Positions 11,746 to 24,138 of a stretch of DNA of 64,000 nucleotides are shown here, one piece after another (the stretch's first letter is position 1; the number at the start of each line of letters is the position of its first letter). Source of the DNA: Paracoccus sp. MA (GTDB taxonomy: Bacteria > Pseudomonadota > Alphaproteobacteria > Rhodobacterales > Rhodobacteraceae); the NCBI RefSeq assembly GCF_020990385.1, contig NZ_CP087598.1, positions 1,098,001 to 1,162,000 on the forward strand, in the 5' to 3' direction. The notes beneath the pieces are model-generated. The model saw only the letters and a list, made by a program, of their open reading frames with translations. It had not been told where the DNA came from and searched no databases. A program made the position numbers and the translations under genes.

Positions 11746-11746
<1 letters not shown>
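11186..11746 (+). CDS. atpH: F1F0 ATP synthase subunit delta
   Basis: Peripheral-stalk subunit linking F1 to F0. The 186-residue length is typical for OSCP/delta. The N-terminal domain begins [17 protein letters not shown] and the C-terminal part contains [21 protein letters not shown], the family signature. GTG at 11186 is preferred because GGAAGGA lies 5 bases upstream, whereas the ATG at 11180 overlaps that site. It is first in the atpHAGDC operon, and its TAA overlaps the atpA ATG by one base, implying translational coupling. F0 genes are not in this window. Confidence 0.93.
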
Positions 11747-13281
<1,535 letters not shown>

Positions 13282-13293
13282 GGGGAGGGATAG

Positions 13294-15608
<2,315 letters not shown>

Positions 15609-15617
15609 GGAGGCGAC

Positions 15618-16064
15618 ATGGCCGACACGATGCAGTTCGACCTCGTCTCGCCGGAACGGAACCTGGTTTCCGTCCCGGTGCGCGAGGTGCGCCTGCCCGG
15701 CGCCGAGGGCGACCTGACGGCGATGCCCGGCCATGCGCCGGCCATCGTCAACCTGCGCCCCGGTCTGGTGACCGTGGTGGCAGGCGACGGGTCCGAGACG
15801 GAATTCGCGGTGACCGGCGGCTTCGCCGAGATCAACAACGACTCCGTCACCCTGCTGGCCGAACGCGGGCATCCCCGCGCCGAGATGACCCAGGAGGTCT
15901 TCAACGAGATGATGGCCCAGGCCCATCGTCGCGTTCAGGCCGCCAAGGAACGCGAATCCGCCGGAGAGGAGCTGGTCGCCGCCGCGGTCAAGCTGCTGGC
16001 CGACATGGAGGCGCTTGGCACCCATATCGGGCTGGACCCGAACCAGGCCAATTTCCCGCATTAG
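15618..16064 (+). CDS. atpC: F1F0 ATP synthase subunit epsilon
   Basis: Epsilon subunit of the central stalk. At 148 residues, the N-terminal beta-sandwich begins MQFDLVSPERNLVS and contains LPGAEGDLTAMPGHAP. The C-terminal helical part is present. AAGGAGG precedes the ATG. It is the last gene of the operon, followed by a strong terminator. Paracoccus-type enzymes use a separate zeta inhibitor, which is not encoded here. Confidence 0.94.
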   Translation: MADTMQFDLVSPERNLVSVPVREVRLPGAEGDLTAMPGHAPAIVNLRPGLVTVVAGDGSETEFAVTGGFAEINNDSVTLLAERGHPRAEMTQEVFNEMMAQAHRRVQAAKERESAGEELVAAAVKLLADMEALGTHIGLDPNQANFPH

Positions 16065-16088
16065 CTGGATATTGACTAAAAGGATAAT

Positions 16089-16117
16089 AAGCCCCGGTTT
16101 TCCCGGGGCTTTATTTA
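16089..16117 (+). terminator. Intrinsic terminator of the atp operon
   Basis: AGCCCCGG and CCGGGGCT form an 8-bp stem with a short T-containing loop, followed by TTATTTAT. Strong Rho-independent form. Confidence 0.85.
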
Positions 16118-16160
16118 TCCGCTGCCGTGGAATTTCATGGTGCGAAGGGAGGAGCGCGCC

Positions 16161-16511
16161 TTGAGACGTTTTGGACATTTCGCCGTGGGCGTCGCCCAGG
16201 GCTCGGCCGAGATGTTTTCGGCCTTCGAGAGCGGCGGGCCGATGTGGACCGGCCACGGCCCGCGGGTCGAAACCCAGGACGTGCGCTTTGACGAAAGCTT
16301 CGCCGAGCCGCCGGTGGTGCATGTCTCGCTGAGCATGTGGGACATCGACCGCAACGCCAACCAGCGCGCCGACATCCAGGCGGTGAACATCACCCGGCAG
16401 GGTTTCGCGCTGCAGTTCCGCACCTGGGGCGACACCCGCGTGGCGCGGGTGCGGGCCAGCTGGATGGCCGTCGGCCCGGTCCGGCATGAAGAGGACTGGG
16501 ATCTGGAATGA
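16161..16511 (+). CDS. H-type lectin domain protein
   Basis: A 116-residue cytoplasmic-looking protein. The core FDESFAEPPVVHVSLSMWDI, then ADIQAVNITRQGF, and the C-terminal ASWMAVGP fit the H-type lectin fold (Pfam H_lectin), which binds N-acetylgalactosamine in animals; bacterial roles are unclear. TTG at 16161 is chosen because GGGAGGAG ends 6 bases upstream. An in-frame ATG at 16137 has no such site. It follows the atp terminator, so it is probably transcribed separately. Confidence 0.75.
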   Translation: MRRFGHFAVGVAQGSAEMFSAFESGGPMWTGHGPRVETQDVRFDESFAEPPVVHVSLSMWDIDRNANQRADIQAVNITRQGFALQFRTWGDTRVARVRASWMAVGPVRHEEDWDLE

Positions 16512-16519
16512 TCCGCCGC

Positions 16520-17290
16520 TCAGGCGCGGTCCAGATTCAGCCCGATCAGCTCGGCCACCTGCCGGGGATGGGTGATCGGCAGCATGTGGCCGGCCCCCGG
16601 AACGCGGGCGCGCCCGACATCCGGCAGGCGGGCCGCCAGCGCGTCGGCGATTGCCGGGATCACCGGCGGCGATTCCTCGCCCATGACGATCAGCACCGGC
16701 GCGTCGATGGCCTCCAGCCCGCCCTCGCGCAGGATATTGGCGGTATCCTGGCGCAGCGCCTCGTTGCTGGCCTGGACCAGATGGATCTGCCGCGCCAGAC
16801 GCGCCTTGCCCGCGGGGGTCTGCGATTGCCAGTCGAGCCCGCCCCAGATGGCCAGGAAAGCCTCGGCCGCCTCGGCATCCGCGCCGGCGGCAAGCCGCGC
16901 CGCGATATCGTCCAGCAGCGCGTCGTTCATGGCCTCGGGCGCGGCGGCGAACAGCACCGGCTCGATCAGGGTCAGGCTGCGCACCGCCTCGGGTGCCGCC
17001 ACGGCGATGCGCAGCGCGACGGTGGCGCCCATGCTGTGCCCGATCAGGTCCAGCGGCCGGTCGATCAGCGACGCCGCCTCGCGGGTCACGAAGGTATGGT
17101 AATCGGGCGGCCCGCCGGCCCAGTCGGGGCTCTGGCCATGGCCGGGCAGGTCGGGTGCGGCGATCTGCACGCGGTCGTGCAGATCCGCGGCGATGGGCCG
17201 CCAATAGCGGGCATTGCCCATCATGCAATGCAGCGCCAGGGCCGGGCGGTCCTCGTGCCCCGGCCAGCGCCTCAGATGCAGCGCGCTCAC
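16520..17290 (-). CDS. Alpha/beta hydrolase
   Basis: A 256-residue alpha/beta-hydrolase fold enzyme. The nucleophile elbow GHSMGA is near residue 80, with an oxyanion [10 protein letters not shown] segment near residue 22 and a C-terminal histidine in GAGHMLP. The start is a GTG at 17290 that overlaps the TGA of the upstream isomerase gene (GTGA), so the two are translationally coupled. The substrate is unknown; the pairing with a hydroxychromene-carboxylate isomerase-like protein is compatible with aromatic or thiol chemistry but does not prove it. Confidence 0.85.
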   Translation of the reverse strand: MSALHLRRWPGHEDRPALALHCMMGNARYWRPIAADLHDRVQIAAPDLPGHGQSPDWAGGPPDYHTFVTREAASLIDRPLDLIGHSMGATVALRIAVAAPEAVRSLTLIEPVLFAAAPEAMNDALLDDIAARLAAGADAEAAEAFLAIWGGLDWQSQTPAGKARLARQIHLVQASNEALRQDTANILREGGLEAIDAPVLIVMGEESPPVIPAIADALAARLPDVGRARVPGAGHMLPITHPRQVAELIGLNLDRA

Positions 17291-17886
17291 AGGCTTTCCA
17301 GGTGCCGGTCGAGGAAATCCAGCCGGTCCTGGCCCCAGAAACGCTCGCCGCTTTCGCGCACCACATAGAAGGGCGAGCCGAAGACGCCGGCCTCGACCGC
17401 CTCTTCGAGGTTGCGGCCGAAGGTCTCGGCCCCGACAAACAGGCCCTTGTTGGCAAGCTCGGGATCGAAGCCGGCGGCGGCGAGCCTGTCGCGGATCACC
17501 GCGTCGTCGGCGATGTCGGCATCCTCGGCCCAGACCGCGCGCAGGAAGCCCTGCACCAGCCCCGGCAGGTCGCCGCCGCCGGCCTGTTGCGCGGCGATGA
17601 TGGCATAGGAGGAGGGCGCCGGGTTCACCGGCCAGAAGGCGGGCTTCAGCTTCAGGGGCATGCCCAGATGCTCGGACCAGCGCCGCAGCTCCTGCGCGCG
17701 GTATTCCATCCGCGAGGGGTGGCGGTTCGCCGGCCGCACGCCGCCGGTGCGGTCGAAAAGCTGCAGCAGATCCACCGGCTTGTAGGTGATCGTCGCGCCG
17801 TGGCCCGCGGCGACCCGTTCGAGCCGGTCGCCGGCCAGATAGGCCCAGGGGCTGGGTGTGCCGAAGTAATAGTCGATATGCGCCAT
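17287..17886 (-). CDS. 2-hydroxychromene-2-carboxylate isomerase-like protein (DsbA fold)
   Basis: A 199-residue thioredoxin-like protein of the kappa-GST/DsbA clade. The N-terminal [16 protein letters not shown] resembles the glutathione-binding serine motif of HCCA isomerases (SPWAY in place of CxxC). The C-terminal [10 protein letters not shown] is the conserved cis-proline loop. It is upstream of and coupled to the alpha/beta hydrolase, and divergent from prs. The true substrate is not known. Confidence 0.85.
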   Translation of the reverse strand: MAHIDYYFGTPSPWAYLAGDRLERVAAGHGATITYKPVDLLQLFDRTGGVRPANRHPSRMEYRAQELRRWSEHLGMPLKLKPAFWPVNPAPSSYAIIAAQQAGGGDLPGLVQGFLRAVWAEDADIADDAVIRDRLAAAGFDPELANKGLFVGAETFGRNLEEAVEAGVFGSPFYVVRESGERFWGQDRLDFLDRHLESL

Positions 17887-17967
17887 GGGTGTGCCTCCGG
17901 GGTTTGCGGGCAGGCTAGCCCGGTGCTAAGCGGGGTGCAATCGCACGAATCCAGACAGGGAAAGCCC

Positions 17968-18987
17968 ATGCCGGCCATGACCGAACCGAAGCTCATCGCG
18001 GGGAATGCGAACCGGCCTCTGGCCAATGCCATCGCCCGCCGCATGTCGATGCATCGCGGGATGAATGTCGCCCCCGTCGAGGCGCGGGTCGAGCGTTTCA
18101 ACGATCAGGAGATCTTCGTCGAGGTCTATGAGAACGTCCGCGGCGAGGACATGTTCATCATCCAGCCGACCTCGAACCCGGCCAATGACAACCTGATGGA
18201 GCTGCTGATCATGACCGACGCGCTGAAGCGTTCGTCGGCGGCGCGCATCACCGCGGTGATCCCCTATTTCGGCTATGCCCGCCAGGACCGCCGCGCCAAG
18301 GCCCGCACGCCGATCAGCGCCAAGCTGGTCGCCAACCTGCTGACCGAGGCGGGGGTGGACCGGGTGCTGACGCTGGACCTGCATGCGGCGCAGATCCAGG
18401 GCTTTTTCGATATTCCGGTGGACAACCTCTATGCCGCGCCGGTCTTTGCCCTGGACATCAAGCATCATTTCCGCGAGCGGCTGTCCGATCTGATGGTGAT
18501 CTCGCCCGATGTGGGCGGCGTGGCGCGGGCGCGGGAACTGGCGCAGCGCATCGGCGCGCCCTTGGCCATCGTCGACAAGCGCCGCGAGAAGCCGGGCGAG
18601 GTGGCCGAGATGACGGTGATCGGCGACGTGACCGGCAAGACCTGCATCATCGTCGACGACATCTGCGATACCGCCGGCACGCTGTGCAAGGCGGCGCAGG
18701 TGCTGACCGAGCACGGCGCGACCGAGGTGCATGCCTATATCACCCACGGCGTCCTTTCCGGCCCGGCGGTCGAGCGGGTGCAGGGCTCGGTGATGAAATC
18801 GCTGGTGATCACCGATTCCATCGAGCCGACCGAGAAGGTGAAATCCGCCTCGAACATCCGCATCGTGCCGACCGCGCCGATGTTCGCCCAGGCGATCCTG
18901 AACATCTGGAACGGCACCTCGGTCAGCTCGCTTTTCGAGGTCGATACGCTGGGGCCGATCTACGAAGGGCTCTATTCCGGCGTCTGA
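17968..18987 (+). CDS. prs: Ribose-phosphate pyrophosphokinase
   Basis: Makes PRPP from ribose 5-phosphate and ATP for nucleotide, His and Trp synthesis. At 339 residues, it shows the flexible-loop and ATP region [19 protein letters not shown], the metal site [19 protein letters not shown] and the PRPP loop [13 protein letters not shown]. The ATG at 17968 is preceded by AGGGAAA; ATG 17977 is possible. A terminator follows at 19,006. Confidence 0.96.
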   Translation: MPAMTEPKLIAGNANRPLANAIARRMSMHRGMNVAPVEARVERFNDQEIFVEVYENVRGEDMFIIQPTSNPANDNLMELLIMTDALKRSSAARITAVIPYFGYARQDRRAKARTPISAKLVANLLTEAGVDRVLTLDLHAAQIQGFFDIPVDNLYAAPVFALDIKHHFRERLSDLMVISPDVGGVARARELAQRIGAPLAIVDKRREKPGEVAEMTVIGDVTGKTCIIVDDICDTAGTLCKAAQVLTEHGATEVHAYITHGVLSGPAVERVQGSVMKSLVITDSIEPTEKVKSASNIRIVPTAPMFAQAILNIWNGTSVSSLFEVDTLGPIYEGLYSGV

Positions 18988-19004
18988 CCGCAACCCGGAC
19001 AAGG

Positions 19005-19038
19005 CAAGGCCCCGGATCCCAAAGGTCCCGGGGCCTTT
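19005..19038 (+). terminator. Intrinsic terminator after prs
   Basis: AAGGCCCCGG pairs with CCGGGGCCTT around a 12-base loop and runs into TTTTTC. It lies 18 bases after the prs stop. Confidence 0.85.
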
Positions 19039-19058
19039 TTCATGCGCTTCGGGCCGCG

Positions 19059-19511
19059 CTAGAGAAAGCGCGGGAATTCGATCTTGGGGCAGCGGTCCTC
19101 GATCACCGTCAGGCCGCGGGCGCGGGCGCGGCTGGCGGCAATCGGGTGGCGGATGCCAAGCTGCATCCAGATCGTGCCCAGCCGGGGCAGGTGGCCCATG
19201 GCTTGCTCGACGATGGCCGGCACCGCCTCGGGGCGGCGGAAGATGTCCACCATGTCCACCCCGGTTTCGGGCGGAATCGCCCGCAGGTCGGGATAGACCC
19301 TTTCGTCCAGGATGGTGCTGCCGGCATGGCCCGGATTGACCGGGATGATGCGGTAGCCCTGCGATTTCAGGTAACGGGCGACGCCCCAGGATGGTCGGGC
19401 CTCGTTCGGCGACAGGCCGACGATGGCGATGCAGCGCGCCGTGCGGGCGATGCGCGCAATGTCGTCATCGACCGGCGAGGTGCCGATATCGCGAAGTATT
19501 GCCAGGCTCAT
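19059..19511 (-). CDS. CoA-binding domain protein (YccU family)
   Basis: A 150-residue single Rossmann CoA-binding domain. It shows IAIVGLSPNEARPSWGVARY near the N-terminus, then GYRIIPVNPG and the C-terminal VIEDRCPKIEF typical of the YccU family. Proteins of this type bind CoA in crystals, with no assigned reaction. It is convergent with prs across the terminator. Confidence 0.88.
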   Translation of the reverse strand: MSLAILRDIGTSPVDDDIARIARTARCIAIVGLSPNEARPSWGVARYLKSQGYRIIPVNPGHAGSTILDERVYPDLRAIPPETGVDMVDIFRRPEAVPAIVEQAMGHLPRLGTIWMQLGIRHPIAASRARARGLTVIEDRCPKIEFPRFL

Positions 19512-19552
19512 ATGATCCTCCCCCAGATCTCAACCGAAAGTGGCATGGAAAA

Positions 19553-19582
19553 AGCGCCCGGTCCAGTGGTCTGGCCGGGCGC
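19553..19582. other. Hairpin in the spacer between two leftward genes
   Basis: GCGCCCGG and CCGGGCGC form an 8-bp stem. It lies between the YHS-protein gene and the CoA-binding gene (183-base spacer). It could terminate the YHS transcript on the minus strand, although no clear T-run follows. Confidence 0.4.
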
Positions 19583-19694
19583 AAGTCGCGGAACGAGGGA
19601 CAGTGATCTGAACATGACCGTTCCGTGGTCATGTCCGGTAAATAAATGGGAACCGTGGCCAAAAAGTTCCACCCCCATCGCAAAAAAGTGAGTT

Positions 19695-20108
19695 TCAGGG
19701 GTTCATGCGCGACCAGACGGCCTTGGCGCGCATCAGGATTTGCTGCGGATCGGCAAGAAGCCGCTCACGTGCCTGTTCCGAGCGCAGCAGATAGGTGCGC
19801 TGGCCGATCACCACGAAATGGCGCGGATTGCCCGGCTCTGACCGGCCCTCGGACAGGGCGACCACGCAAAGGCCGCCCAAGCCTGGGGCGTAAGCCTTTG
19901 GATTGGCTTCGAAAAGATTGCGGTTATGCTCGCTGGCGAAATGCCAGGCCTGGCCGCGCCAGACCGTGACCAGGTCGGTGCGCCCCGGCACCGCGGCGTT
20001 CTCGGTCCCGTAGGAAACCGGATCCATGCCGTCGAGGGCCCAATTCTGCGCCATTGCCCCGGAAACGGGCAAGGCGAGCAGCAGGCTGGCGAGAAACGGT
20101 CGAATCAT
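19695..20108 (-). CDS. YHS-domain periplasmic protein
   Basis: A 137-residue exported protein: a cleavable signal peptide ending in SGAMAQ, then WALDGMDPVSYGTENAAVPG and WHFASEHNRNLFEANPKAYAP. These match the YHS domain found in metal-handling and chaperone-like proteins. There are no transmembrane segments beyond the signal. Function unknown, possibly metal binding. Confidence 0.85.
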   Translation of the reverse strand: MIRPFLASLLLALPVSGAMAQNWALDGMDPVSYGTENAAVPGRTDLVTVWRGQAWHFASEHNRNLFEANPKAYAPGLGGLCVVALSEGRSEPGNPRHFVVIGQRTYLLRSEQARERLLADPQQILMRAKAVWSRMNP

Positions 20109-20207
20109 GGCGGCGCTGGGGTGAGGGGCGATGCCTTCGATCTGGCAAAGCCATGGCCGATTCTCAACCCGGCCGGGCGATTTCTAGCGCCGATGTGATG
20201 GCCGCGC

Positions 20208-21005
20208 TCAGCTCTGTGATGCGGCATAGAGCGCCACCGCCGCCGCGTTCGAGACGTTGAGCGAGCCGAAATCCGCGGCGAAGGGAATCCGCAGGATGCG
20301 ATCGCAGATTTCTCGGGTGCGCTCGCGCAGGCCGGGGCCCTCGGCCCCCAGCACCAGGCAGAGCGGCCGGCCCGCCAGTTCGCGCAGCCCCTCGGGCAGG
20401 GCCTCGGTGCCGGTGCCGTCCAGCCCCAGCACCACATAGCCCATGGCCTGCAGTTCGATCAGCGCCTCGGCCAGATTGGTGACCCGCAGATAGGGCTGCC
20501 GCTCCAGCGCGCCCGAGGCGGTCTTGGCCAGCGCCCCGGTCTCGGGCGCCGAGTGGCGCGCCGGGGCGATGACCGCGCGCGCGCCGAACACCTCGGCCGA
20601 GCGCAGGATGGCGCCGACATTATGCGGGTCGGTCACCCGGTCCAGCGCCACCAGCAGCGGTCGCCCCGGGCCCGACAGCGCCAGATCGGCCAGGCTGTCC
20701 CATTTCAGCGGCTTCACCTCCAGCGCCGCGCCCTGATGCACGCTTTCCGGCGGCAGCGGCACGGTTCGGTCGAAGCTGCGGGCATCCGCGATCTCGGCTT
20801 CAAGCCCCTCGGGCAGGGGGCCGAGGCGGTCCAGCGCGTTGCGGGTCACGACCAGCCGCAGCTTCTCGCGCCGCGGATTGGCCAGCGCGTCGCGCACGGC
20901 GTGCAGGCCGAACAGCCAGACGGTTTCGGCCGCGGCGGCGCGGCGGGCGCGTTCCTTGTCGATGACCCAGGCGGGCTTCTTGGTCTTCTGCGGTTTTTCG
21001 GCCAT
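20208..21005 (-). CDS. rlmB: 23S rRNA 2'-O-methyltransferase of the TrmH/SpoU family (RlmB type)
   Basis: SPOUT-fold RNA 2'-O-ribose methyltransferase. At 265 residues, it has an N-terminal substrate-binding domain (VWLFGLHAVRDALANP) and the SpoU core with ALDRVTDPHNVGAILRSAEV, LVLGAEGPGLR and IPFAADFGSLNVSNAAAVAL, the knot that binds SAM. The long open frame upstream is spurious; ATG at 21005 fits the family. The RlmB-type target (G2251 region of 23S rRNA) is inferred from domain layout. Confidence 0.9.
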   Translation of the reverse strand: MAEKPQKTKKPAWVIDKERARRAAAAETVWLFGLHAVRDALANPRREKLRLVVTRNALDRLGPLPEGLEAEIADARSFDRTVPLPPESVHQGAALEVKPLKWDSLADLALSGPGRPLLVALDRVTDPHNVGAILRSAEVFGARAVIAPARHSAPETGALAKTASGALERQPYLRVTNLAEALIELQAMGYVVLGLDGTGTEALPEGLRELAGRPLCLVLGAEGPGLRERTREICDRILRIPFAADFGSLNVSNAAAVALYAASQS

Positions 21006-21169
21006 GTCGGATTCCCGGTTATGGTTCCGACTGCGCAGAAATCGCGGCCGAATGCAAGTTTTCCGGCCGCCGCGCCGCCCGGCCCAGAAAGCGCAAGATT
21101 CTGGCCGCATCCCGCTTGACGCCCCCGAGCGGGCGGGATAATCACCCCTCCACGCCGAGAGCGTTCGGC

Positions 21170-21253
21170 GGGCGACGTGCTGCAAGGTGCGGCAGCGGAC
21201 TGTAACTCCGCCGGGGAGACCCATGCCTGGTTCGATTCCAGGGTCGCCCACCA
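21170..21253 (+). tRNA. tRNA-Tyr (GUA)-like gene, class II
   Basis: An 84-base cloverleaf can be folded by eye: acceptor GGGCGAC/GTCGCCC, D-stem GCTG/CGGC, anticodon stem GCGGA/TCCGC with loop CTGTAAC (anticodon GUA), a 14-base variable arm with GGG/CCC, a T-arm CCTGG/CCAGG with TTCGATT, then encoded ACCA. Discriminator A73 and the long variable arm suit tyrosine. Base 8 is G instead of the nearly universal T, so tertiary folding may differ from normal. Confidence 0.7.
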
Positions 21254-21666
21254 TTTTCCCAATCCCCGGAACCGGATGGTGAGACCAGTCGAGGCCGGAT
21301 GACGGATCGCTGACCGCGATGCGCCGCCGTGCGTTTCCGCCACGGCCCACGACCGCGCCTCTGCAGCCATCGCCCTCGCGCAATGGTTGCATAGCAGGGT
21401 CGAGCGCCCTGCGCCGGCCCAAGGCCGGGTCCTCGATATCCGTGAAAAATACCCTAAGAACCGGCTGAACGGGCGGGCAAAAAAAATGCGCGCCGCGATG
21501 GGTTAACGTTTGCGTGAAAAGATCGAATCGCGCATAAGTTGATAGCGGGTTGCCTGGTTTCCTTTTTCCTTGTGCCGCAGTCACGCCATTCCCCACCGCA
21601 GGGGTGGCGCGAACTCGTCAACCCAATCGACCGCAATTGCTGCAGGTCTGTAACAAGGTTTATCCT
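21254..21666. other. Intergenic region before the Hint-domain gene
   Basis: 413 bases downstream of the tRNA with no convincing gene. An open frame starting at 21550 reads into the Hint-domain protein, but its first 39 codons are not protein-like and lack a ribosome-binding site. The segment near 21,480-21,540 is more AT-rich and is the likely promoter area. Confidence 0.45.
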
Positions 21667-22875
21667 ATGCCCTATTTCACGGAAATTCCCCCCAGTTTGA
21701 TCACGGTGGGGCTCGATGGCGAGATCGCCTTCGTGCCGAACACCTCGCTGCTCAACGCCTTCGAGAGCTCGCAGGAATTCGCGCAATATGACGTCGATGC
21801 CACCAGCGCGACGACGCTCAGCGCCGGCGACAACCTGACCCCGGTGGACGATACCGGCAATCCGCTGACCGCTCCCGGTACCTATCAGGGCTCGGCCACG
21901 GTGGCGAATGCCGCGGCCAGCGTGGGCATCCCCGGCGTGGCCACCGTCAGCCTGCAGGTCAATCCGATCAGCGGCCACCTGATGGAGGCCGATGGCACCT
22001 ATTACTTCATCAGCGAAGAGCCGCTGGACGACGACCATCTTGCGGTGACCGCCAGCCTCACCTTGCCCGTTCTCGGGCCGATTTCGGTGACCGGGCCGAT
22101 CTCGGGGATCGCCGATCAGCTTGCCGCCGCGGTCGGGCCGCTGCTCGGGCCGCTGGTTCTTCAGTCGGCCGACCTGCTCCAGAACACCGCGAACGGTGTT
22201 GTCGTGACCATGAATCACGACGTCAACGGCACGCTGACGCTGACCGATGACGAGGTGTTCTGCTTCGTCGCCGGCACCCTGATCGAGACCGACAAGGGCT
22301 TCGTTCCGGTCGAGGAGCTGAAGCTGGGCGACATGGTGGTGACCCGCGACAACGGCCTGCAGCCCGTCCGCTGGATCGGCTCGGTCAGGCTGAATGCGGC
22401 CAGTCTGCGGGCGCAGCCCAAATTGCGCGCGATCCGCATCCGGGCCGGCGCCCTGGGCCGCAACACCCCCTCGACCGACCTGCTGGTGTCGCCGCAGCAT
22501 CGCGTGCTGGTGCGTTCGAAGATCGCGATGAAGATGTTCGGTGCCATGGAGGTTCTGGTGGCGGCCAAGCAGCTTCTGCAGGTCGAAGGCGTCGATATCG
22601 CCGAAGACCTGACCGAGATCGAGTATTTCCACATCCTCTTCGACCGGCATGAGGTCGTGAACTCGAACGGTGCGGCGACCGAATCGCTCTATACCGGGGC
22701 GCAGGCGCTGAAATCGGTGGGCCGCGCGGCCCGGGAGGAGATCTTCACCCTGTTCCCGATGCTGCGCGATGCCGGTTTCACGCCGGAAACGGCGCGGCAT
22801 CTGCCTTCGGGCCGGCAATCGCGCAAGCTGGCCGTCCGCCATGCCCAGCATGGCCGGCCGCTGGTGCAGCACTGA
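21667..22875 (+). CDS. Hint-domain (Hedgehog/intein) protein
   Basis: A 402-residue protein. The first ~200 residues are a low-complexity, Gly/Ala/Thr-rich beta-type region without a Sec signal. A Hint_2-like domain follows, starting CFVAGTLIETDKGFVPVEEL, continuing LGDMVVTRDNGLQPVRWIG and ending in the block B motif SPQHRVLV. In Rhodobacteraceae such proteins are often type I secretion substrates, with the Cys giving autoproteolysis in Hint domains generally. Whether this one self-cleaves is inference. No secretion genes are adjacent. Confidence 0.8.
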   Translation: MPYFTEIPPSLITVGLDGEIAFVPNTSLLNAFESSQEFAQYDVDATSATTLSAGDNLTPVDDTGNPLTAPGTYQGSATVANAAASVGIPGVATVSLQVNPISGHLMEADGTYYFISEEPLDDDHLAVTASLTLPVLGPISVTGPISGIADQLAAAVGPLLGPLVLQSADLLQNTANGVVVTMNHDVNGTLTLTDDEVFCFVAGTLIETDKGFVPVEELKLGDMVVTRDNGLQPVRWIGSVRLNAASLRAQPKLRAIRIRAGALGRNTPSTDLLVSPQHRVLVRSKIAMKMFGAMEVLVAAKQLLQVEGVDIAEDLTEIEYFHILFDRHEVVNSNGAATESLYTGAQALKSVGRAAREEIFTLFPMLRDAGFTPETARHLPSGRQSRKLAVRHAQHGRPLVQH

Positions 22876-22998
22876 ACCAGGACGGGCTGCGGCGCATGCC
22901 GCGGCCCGTGCCGGACCGTCCCGGCGCGCTTGCCCGATTGACAGGGCACCGGGCGCCAGCAGAATGGAGGCAACCCCCTGAACGGAAAGGAAGGGTCG

Positions 22999-23589
22999 AT
23001 GTTGCGCCGGTTCTGTTTGCTAGCCTTTTCGACGATCGGCGCTGCGGCGCTCTTGCATGGCGGCCCCGCCCGGGCGCAGATGGATGCCGGGCAGCTTTGC
23101 GTCAACCAATGCCTGTTCCACCATGGCCCCGCCTCAAGCCCGGCCTATCACGCCTGCGTGGCCGAGATCTGCGAGGGCAAGGGCCAGGTCCCCGGCGGAC
23201 AGGCCGCGCCCTCCCGCCAGTGGCCGTCCGGCCCGGCCTGGGTCAGCGGCGTGGCCGGCGGCGGCCAGGGGCGGTACGCCGGCATCGAATCCGGGCGCCA
23301 TTCGCTGAGCTACATGTGCAAGCGCGGCGAGAGCGGCATCCTGGCCGTCGAGGGAATGGCCGGCTCGGGCCGCTCGCTTGCCATTCGCGTTGACGGAACC
23401 TCGTTCCGGCCGCAATTCATCAGCAGGGGCGGCATGCGCTATACCAGTGCGGCCAGGGATTCTGCCTTGCTCCGCGCCCTGCTGTCCGGAAATGCGGTCG
23501 AGATTTCGGACGACCGCGGGCGCGTCCGCTTTTCGCTGTCCGGTTCCGGCGCGGCGATCCGCGCGGCGATGGCGGGTTGCGGCCTGTAA
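22999..23589 (+). CDS. Secreted protein, unknown function
   Basis: A 196-residue protein with a clear signal peptide (LLAFSTIGAAALLHGG...ARAQ). Six cysteines lie in the mature part, four of them clustered in a small Cys-rich N-terminal segment (LCVNQCLFHHG and HACVAEICEG) and the fifth in SYMCKR. A C-terminal beta-rich domain follows. GGAAAGGAAGGG precedes the ATG at 22999. It is the last chromosomal gene before attL. I recognise no family with confidence. Confidence 0.75.
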   Translation: MLRRFCLLAFSTIGAAALLHGGPARAQMDAGQLCVNQCLFHHGPASSPAYHACVAEICEGKGQVPGGQAAPSRQWPSGPAWVSGVAGGGQGRYAGIESGRHSLSYMCKRGESGILAVEGMAGSGRSLAIRVDGTSFRPQFISRGGMRYTSAARDSALLRALLSGNAVEISDDRGRVRFSLSGSGAAIRAAMAGCGL

Positions 23590-23856
23590 GACCGGCCGGG
23601 GCAGGGGTGTGCCCGCGCTTCGAATTGCGCCTTTCACGAAGCACCCTCTACCGCTTTTCGCACCGTCCCGACTGTCGTGGGAACGAGGGGTCCCCCGCCG
23701 GGAGCACGTATCCGGGTACGCGGCAACCGCCTTCCCAACTGCTCGGGCCCGGGCGCACAGGGGGACAAGCCGCAGAGCTGGGCGACCGGTGGCGTCTGCC
23801 GATGGACGACGCCGGAGGCCATCACCGGCCCATCGGACTGTTGCGATATTCTGGAG
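23590..23856. other. Chromosomal spacer left of attL
   Basis: 267 bases between the secreted-protein gene and attL. Before integration this sequence lay directly downstream of the tRNA-Phe 3' end. Several short open frames on both strands lack ribosome-binding sites. No terminator with a T-run is obvious. Confidence 0.4.
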
Positions 23857-23907
23857 AAATGGTGCCCGGAGGCGGATTCGAACCACCGACACGCGGATTT
23901 TCAATCC
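23857..23907. repeat. attL: displaced 3' part of tRNA-Phe
   Basis: 51 bases identical to 63,460-63,510, covering the tRNA-Phe 3' end up to the anticodon stem in the minus orientation. The match breaks at 23,908, where the tRNA 5' half should continue. This is the left prophage boundary and the remnant of the original chromosomal 3' end; it is not itself a tRNA gene. Confidence 0.93.
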
Positions 23908-24053
23908 TGCCTTCGCGTTCATGCTGTGGAATGAGAAATCCGGAGGACTCTCTCTAGAGGGTGAAAAATATACTTCTAATCAAGGCGCTACAGGTGCGGA
24001 TCGCATCGTGTCAAGCGCCATGCCGTGCCGGGTTGGACGGCGAGTGGCTATTT

Positions 24054-24097
24054 TGGGGACAAAGTCCGGCGTGATCTGGTGTCCCCGCGGTGTCCCC
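24054..24097 (+). promoter_or_regulatory. Candidate integrase arm-type binding sites, left arm
   Basis: GTGTCCCC occurs at 24,079-24,086 and again at 24,090-24,097, an 11-base period. An inverted copy (GGGGACA) lies at 24,055-24,061. The same pair with the same 11-base period occurs beside attR. The sites lie just upstream of the integrase start and could also let the integrase repress itself. Confidence 0.6.
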
Positions 24098-24138
24098 AGT
24101 ATGCTGCCGGCAAGAATGACGAGCTGAAGGGGCAGGAC

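Noticed and set aside
23857..23907. Second tRNA-Phe gene at attL
   Set aside because: Only the 3' portion is present; the 5' half and D-arm are missing, so it is an attachment-site remnant.
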